Under the pieces are notes generated by a model. That model ran no database searches. It saw only the letters and a list, made by a program, of their open reading frames with translations, and had not been told where the DNA came from. The translations under genes were made by a program, and so were the position numbers. Of a DNA stretch of 64,000 bases, positions 59,876 to 64,000 are shown one piece after another. The first letter of the stretch is position 1; each line of letters starts with the position of its first letter. The stretch comes from Mactromeris polynyma. Taxonomy: Eukaryota; Mollusca; Bivalvia; Venerida; Mactridae. The DNA lies in contig JASFXZ010000116.1 in the NCBI GenBank assembly GCA_032209605.1, positions 1 to 64,000 of the forward strand, written 5' to 3'.

Positions 59876-62875
59876 GTTGTCACTCCAAATCGCCAAGGCG
59901 ACATGTTTATGTACGACCAATCACAAGGGCAGTCTGATTATGATGTTCCTCCAACACGGTACCCGGGTGCAAGCAGCAACATGTTCAATGCATCGGGTAC
60001 CAGTAGTAATCATTCATCGAAAGAGGATTTGCTAAATGCATCTGCTTCTAGTTTTGAACAATCTTTCTATGACACACCCCCTCAAGGGCGGAGTTTCAAC
60101 AGATCACAAGATCTGAGTTTGTATGACACACCCCCATCTCAGCTGCACTTGGATCCTTATGATATGCCATCTGGGTCAGTGCGGACGAGCTTGGCATCGA
60201 AATTTTCAGACGAATCGATGAGTTTATCTAGTGGAATGTCGAAGTCAAACCCACCTAGTATGTGTGATTCCGCTAGATCGAGTATGGATATTTCTCCAAT
60301 GGATATGTACGATGTGCCGCCCTCTCAACGAGAACGTGAAACTCGGGAAGCCAACAGAGCAGCTCTGTATACTATTCAGTCATCAAAAGATTCTGGACTG
60401 GACATGTACGACTCTCCGCCAAAAATGAAATCCCCTCCTTCAATGCTAGAGGATTATGATGTTCCCAAGTTGGTTGCTATCAATAAGGAAAGAGAGCAAC
60501 AGTTCCGTAATTTACAATTTCCGAGGTCGGAACCAACAAGTCCCGGGGATTTTCTCGAAGACTACGATGTCCCAAAATCTTTCCCTGGGGGAGCCTTCCC
60601 TGATAGGAAGTCACATGATATGAAATTAGACATTTCTCAGTCTGATACTGAAGACTATGACGTCCCTAAACAGCACCCACACCCTGTGGTAGGAAAACCG
60701 CCAATTGCTGGAAAAGCTAGACGCCATAAATCTAACTCTCTCGGATCCCTCTTGGATGACTATGACACTCCACAAAGTCGACTTCAAGAAAATGTATCCA
60801 AAGATGATCTCTTTACTAAAGCTATGTTACGAGAAAAATATAAACGAGAATTTTCTGACGATGAGAATAATTATGACGAACCAGATGCACAGGATAACGG
60901 AGAATCTTCAGCGAGTTCAGAACTCCAACTAGGTCGCGGGAAACTTCAAAAACAGGAGCATGCTATTGACGACTTGTATGACAGTCCTAGAAATAATGCT
61001 CCCGTGAAAAATATGACAAAAGAGTTCTCTGCGCTATCAGTAACTCCAAACAAGGAGTCTCTCGGTGTTTATGATATTCCACCGCAGGTAACCAGAGACT
61101 CGGTGATTTCTTCTCGGTCAGATTCGTCTGATGGTAATGAGAATGGTAACTATAGGCTATCTACATGCAGTACGGATTCTCGAGGATCGGATATTTTGAT
61201 TTACGAGGAGTTGCCTCTGGATCGAGATGCAGCTATCGATCTTGTAATTAAGCAACAGCAAGATGTGCAGAAGGCAGTGAATAGGTTATTACAAAATGTT
61301 CACAGTTCTTGGAGAAAGAGGGAGAACTTGGAAGCTAAATTATATGAAATTAAAGTGTCAAGTACTGGTGTTGAAGAAACATTGTGCGAGTTTGTTGAAT
61401 TCGGACAAGGTACTTTGGCGAATTCAGCTAAATTGTCTGATCGAAAACTTATTAACAAACTGAGCAAGTATCTTATTCCCTTACAGCAAGCTCTTCAACA
61501 AATCAGAATATCTATCAAACATCTGGATGACGCAGACTGGAGAGTTTCAAAACTCGTTTCTAGTGACAACCCTAAAAAGGACGATCTTGGTTTAATTGTT
61601 TCTCTTACAAAAGATCTAACAGCTGATGTTCGTAAACTTGCTTCATTTATTGAGGGAAATTCATCCTTGCTATTTAAACGTGCCAAGGATTTCAATAGAG
61701 GCTCGAGAAATATGGACCATTCAACACCTCCAAGTGCTGGAAAACCGCCAATTAACCGTAAACCAGTATTACCTATAAAGTCTAACATGATAGTTCAGGC
61801 CAGACCTTTGCCAGCACCGCCACCGACTGAACGACCTTTACCCCCTACCCCGACAGACAAGAAATCAATGGAGTTTGGTTTCAGTGGAATAGATATCAAA
61901 CGTCTTTCAGGGGATTATTCAAATAAGAGAAATTCAGGGGATTTCAAGCATTGGTCAGGTGATATTCAAGTTAAAAGACTATCTGTTGACAGTGATAGAA
62001 GTTCATATAAGTCTGAAGACCTCATACAGGAATACGACTATGTTGAATTAGAAGAAGAAGAGCAACAAGAGAATGATTCAAATAATAAAGGTGAGAAAGG
62101 AGCCGAAGTTGTTGCTGACCTTGAGAAAGTAATGAAAGACACTGATATGAAAGTTAATGATTCATATGAAAAAGAAATGGAGCAGACACTTGATGACATT
62201 GATGGAGTGAATATTTACTCTGATGATTCTGGAGGCACATTAAAAAGGGATAACAAACACATTGACATTGAAAATGTTGATAGTGAGGGTGAACATGACA
62301 CTGGAACTTTAAAGAGAAAAGCTGACTCTGAGGATGTGCTTGATTCGCGTGAAGCTGATTCTGGAACTTTGAAGCGGCAAGATAAACCTATTGAAGAGCA
62401 GAAGACTCAAGAATCAGACAAACATGAGGTACCAGAACATGATAAGGAACCAACCAAACTCCAGCCTTTAGATATGGAGGATAAACAAGTACTTTCATTC
62501 TATTCAGAACAACTCGATACTCATTTAACATTGTTGACCAATTCCATTGATGCATTCTTTTCTTGTGTCGAGAAAAACGAGGCTCCTAAAGTGTTCATTT
62601 CACATAGTAAATTTGTTGTAGTGTCTGCGCACAAACTTGTATACATTGGAGATAGTTTGCATAGAAACTTGAAGCATGATCTGGTTCGAAGTAAGATTAT
62701 TCAGTGCGCGAACATTCTTTGTGATCGGTTAAAGTTGACTGTAACTGCGACGAAAACTGCGGCATTACAGTATCCTTCAGTACCGGCCGTCCAAGATATG
62801 GTGGATCGTGTTGTTGACGTATCACATGCATCACACAACTTAAAGCTGCTTGTTACACAAGCTTCAAAATTGTAA
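59876..62875 (+). CDS. BCAR1: CAS-family scaffold protein, 3-kb terminal coding exon
   Basis: 999 codons plus TAA, entered in phase 0 from acceptor TTTTCAG|GTTG, matching the phase-0 donor at 35678. Order (exon residues): VVTPNRQGDMF block; substrate region with 13 YDxP motifs between residues ~22 and ~399, which after Src/FAK phosphorylation recruit Crk/Nck SH2 domains; serine-rich four-helix bundle ~440-610, opening with LPLDRDAAIDLV; proline-rich RPLPAPP (~643) and YDYV (720-723), matching the bipartite Src SH3/SH2 site of p130Cas; an acidic Lys/Glu/Asp-rich insert with three TLKR motifs (T788, T811, T831); C-terminal FAT-like domain ~863-999, with HSKFVVVSAHKLVYIGD and KTAALQYPS. With the SH3 exon the protein is about 1,100 residues, longer than vertebrate p130Cas (about 870). 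No frameshifts seen. It acts in integrin/focal-adhesion signalling in known family members. Confidence 0.95.
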   Translation, partial: VVTPNRQGDMFMYDQSQGQSDYDVPPTRYPGASSNMFNASGTSSNHSSKEDLLNASASSFEQSFYDTPPQGRSFNRSQDLSLYDTPPSQLHLDPYDMPSGSVRTSLASKFSDESMSLSSGMSKSNPPSMCDSARSSMDISPMDMYDVPPSQRERETREANRAALYTIQSSKDSGLDMYDSPPKMKSPPSMLEDYDVPKLVAINKEREQQFRNLQFPRSEPTSPGDFLEDYDVPKSFPGGAFPDRKSHDMKLDISQSDTEDYDVPKQHPHPVVGKPPIAGKARRHKSNSLGSLLDDYDTPQSRLQENVSKDDLFTKAMLREKYKREFSDDENNYDEPDAQDNGESSASSELQLGRGKLQKQEHAIDDLYDSPRNNAPVKNMTKEFSALSVTPNKESLGVYDIPPQVTRDSVISSRSDSSDGNENGNYRLSTCSTDSRGSDILIYEELPLDRDAAIDLVIKQQQDVQKAVNRLLQNVHSSWRKRENLEAKLYEIKVSSTGVEETLCEFVEFGQGTLANSAKLSDRKLINKLSKYLIPLQQALQQIRISIKHLDDADWRVSKLVSSDNPKKDDLGLIVSLTKDLTADVRKLASFIEGNSSLLFKRAKDFNRGSRNMDHSTPPSAGKPPINRKPVLPIKSNMIVQARPLPAPPPTERPLPPTPTDKKSMEFGFSGIDIKRLSGDYSNKRNSGDFKHWSGDIQVKRLSVDSDRSSYKSEDLIQEYDYVELEEEEQQENDSNNKGEKGAEVVADLEKVMKDTDMKVNDSYEKEMEQTLDDIDGVNIYSDDSGGTLKRDNKHIDIENVDSEGEHDTGTLKRKADSEDVLDSREADSGTLKRQDKPIEEQKTQESDKHEVPEHDKEPTKLQPLDMEDKQVLSFYSEQLDTHLTLLTNSIDAFFSCVEKNEAPKVFISHSKFVVVSAHKLVYIGDSLHRNLKHDLVRSKIIQCANILCDRLKLTVTATKTAALQYPSVPAVQDMVDRVVDVSHASHNLKLLVTQASKL

Positions 62876-63735
62876 CTTCTTCTTAGTGCTTATTGTAGTT
62901 TTGTTCATATTTTTTGTTTGGTCAAATTTGTAAGAATGTGTTCTAATGTCGGTTGTATATACATTTGTAATTTCAATCAAGTCACTTGTTTGATTAACTT
63001 GTTACATATTTCTGTGATCCAAAGATCTACTTGTTACTTTGTGCCATTTATTATTGGCAAGAGTCATTTTTCTTGCAGTTTTTGCAGACTTGAAATTGTA
63101 CTATACTTTGTTTAACATATTCTTTATCATTTGTTTATATTCATAAAATTATCATTTAATGCAAAGAAATATCGTGCCTGCATTATTCTCTTCATTTTTT
63201 GTGCTATTATTTTGCTTTGAAGGTCGAGTGCTTTTTATCATGGTGACAAAAGGTAGCTTCAGGACACTTGAGATTGCCGACTTATAGACCAATGTTGTAA
63301 TCACAGTTAATGTTTATGCCATGAAGGTCACAATACTTCTACATAGTTTTACAGCATTGCATAAGTTTTGCTTAAGTTGTTGTTGTTTATTTCCTAACCA
63401 TTGTACTTGTTTGAGGATATGTCCTTTTCAGTTTGGAATTTTGATAGAATCACTTATTTTAAAGTTTCAAGTAAATGTAATAGTGTAACATCTTATTTCC
63501 AATTTTATCTTATACAGAGTTTGGTCTTGCTAAAGTCAGCTTCTTATTTTGAAATAAGTTAACTATGTATGAAACTGTGATGATTTGCTTTGATGTCTTG
63601 AGTGAAATTTTACAATTGCTTGACAGGTGATGTTATAGATCCAATACTGTTAAGATCACTGTATCCTTTCTTGTGACAAAGCAGACAATTGTGATTAAGA
63701 GATTAGAAATAAATAATTTATATATAAGCGCCATT
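62876..63735 (+). other. BCAR1: 3' UTR of the CAS gene (approximate end)
   Basis: T-rich non-coding sequence after the TAA, running to shortly after the AATAAA at 63708. The true cleavage site is not determined. Confidence 0.5.
63708..63713 (+). terminator. BCAR1: Candidate polyadenylation signal AATAAA
   Basis: A canonical AATAAA about 0.83 kb after the stop codon on the coding strand. Other variant signals cannot be excluded. Confidence 0.45.
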
Positions 63736-64000
63736 GGCTTTGTTCAGTAATTGTCAGTCTATGTCTTGAATTATTCATGATACATTGCATTGGTTGCTGG
63801 TACATACCTTATATCACACTGTCAGTTTGCCCTTCAGGTGAGAAATTTGTTTAATGCATTCATGTGTATACAGAAGACATCAACTGCAGGATTATATTAA
63901 TGCCTTGTTCCATCAAGTATCACACAAGTTACTGCAAGATTCAGCTTATTATTACAGATGTGTGGATATAATACAAGAGTCCGTGACTATTACACTTGAG
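63736..64000. other. Downstream region
   Basis: No gene recognised before the window ends. Confidence 0.4.

Overview
This is a window of AT-rich animal nuclear DNA, most likely from a mollusc and plausibly a bivalve. That rests on widely spaced exons with canonical GT..AG splice sites, very large introns, tRNA-derived SINEs, many short TA-flanked MITEs, minisatellites and a tyrosine-recombinase retroelement. The species cannot be named from the sequence. There is no sign of bacterial gene organisation.

Only one host gene can be supported. It is a CAS-family scaffold protein (p130Cas/BCAR1 type) on the + strand. The SH3 domain is one phase-0 exon (35385-35678). After an intron of about 24.2 kb, the rest of the protein sits in one 3-kb terminal exon (59876-62875): a substrate region with 13 YDxP motifs, a serine-rich helical bundle, a proline-rich and YDYV Src-binding region, an acidic insert with three TLKR repeats, and a C-terminal FAT-like domain. 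The 3' UTR follows, with an AATAAA at 63708. The start codon must lie upstream of the SH3 exon. Two phase-compatible candidates are visible: a six-codon ATG segment ending CAG|GTAAGG at 2426, and an ATG directly abutting GTAAGA at 28956. They could be alternative first exons.

The second coding unit is a nearly intact, apparently young DIRS-order (Ngaro-like) retroelement at 2725-9621, in the same orientation as the gene. It has split direct repeats (A1 ... B1-A2 ... B2). It encodes a Gag-like protein with zinc-finger motifs, a reverse transcriptase/RNase H, a tyrosine recombinase and an SGNH hydrolase domain. Both repeat pairs look identical by eye. A phase-preserving 109-nt intron candidate (6483-6591) would remove the recombinase stop codon and join the recombinase to the hydrolase, whose catalytic GDS block lies upstream of any ATG in its frame.

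The remaining sequence is non-coding, intronic if the upstream first exon is real. It holds two TIR-bearing, pogo-like MITE families (about 180-bp units), two tRNA-derived SINE families, an inverted pair of about 300-bp repeats, three minisatellite arrays outside the element, a GC-rich hairpin and several homopolymer G/C tracts. I see no other protein-coding gene, CRISPR array, rRNA or convincing functional tRNA. The other short open frames in these AT-rich introns look like chance.
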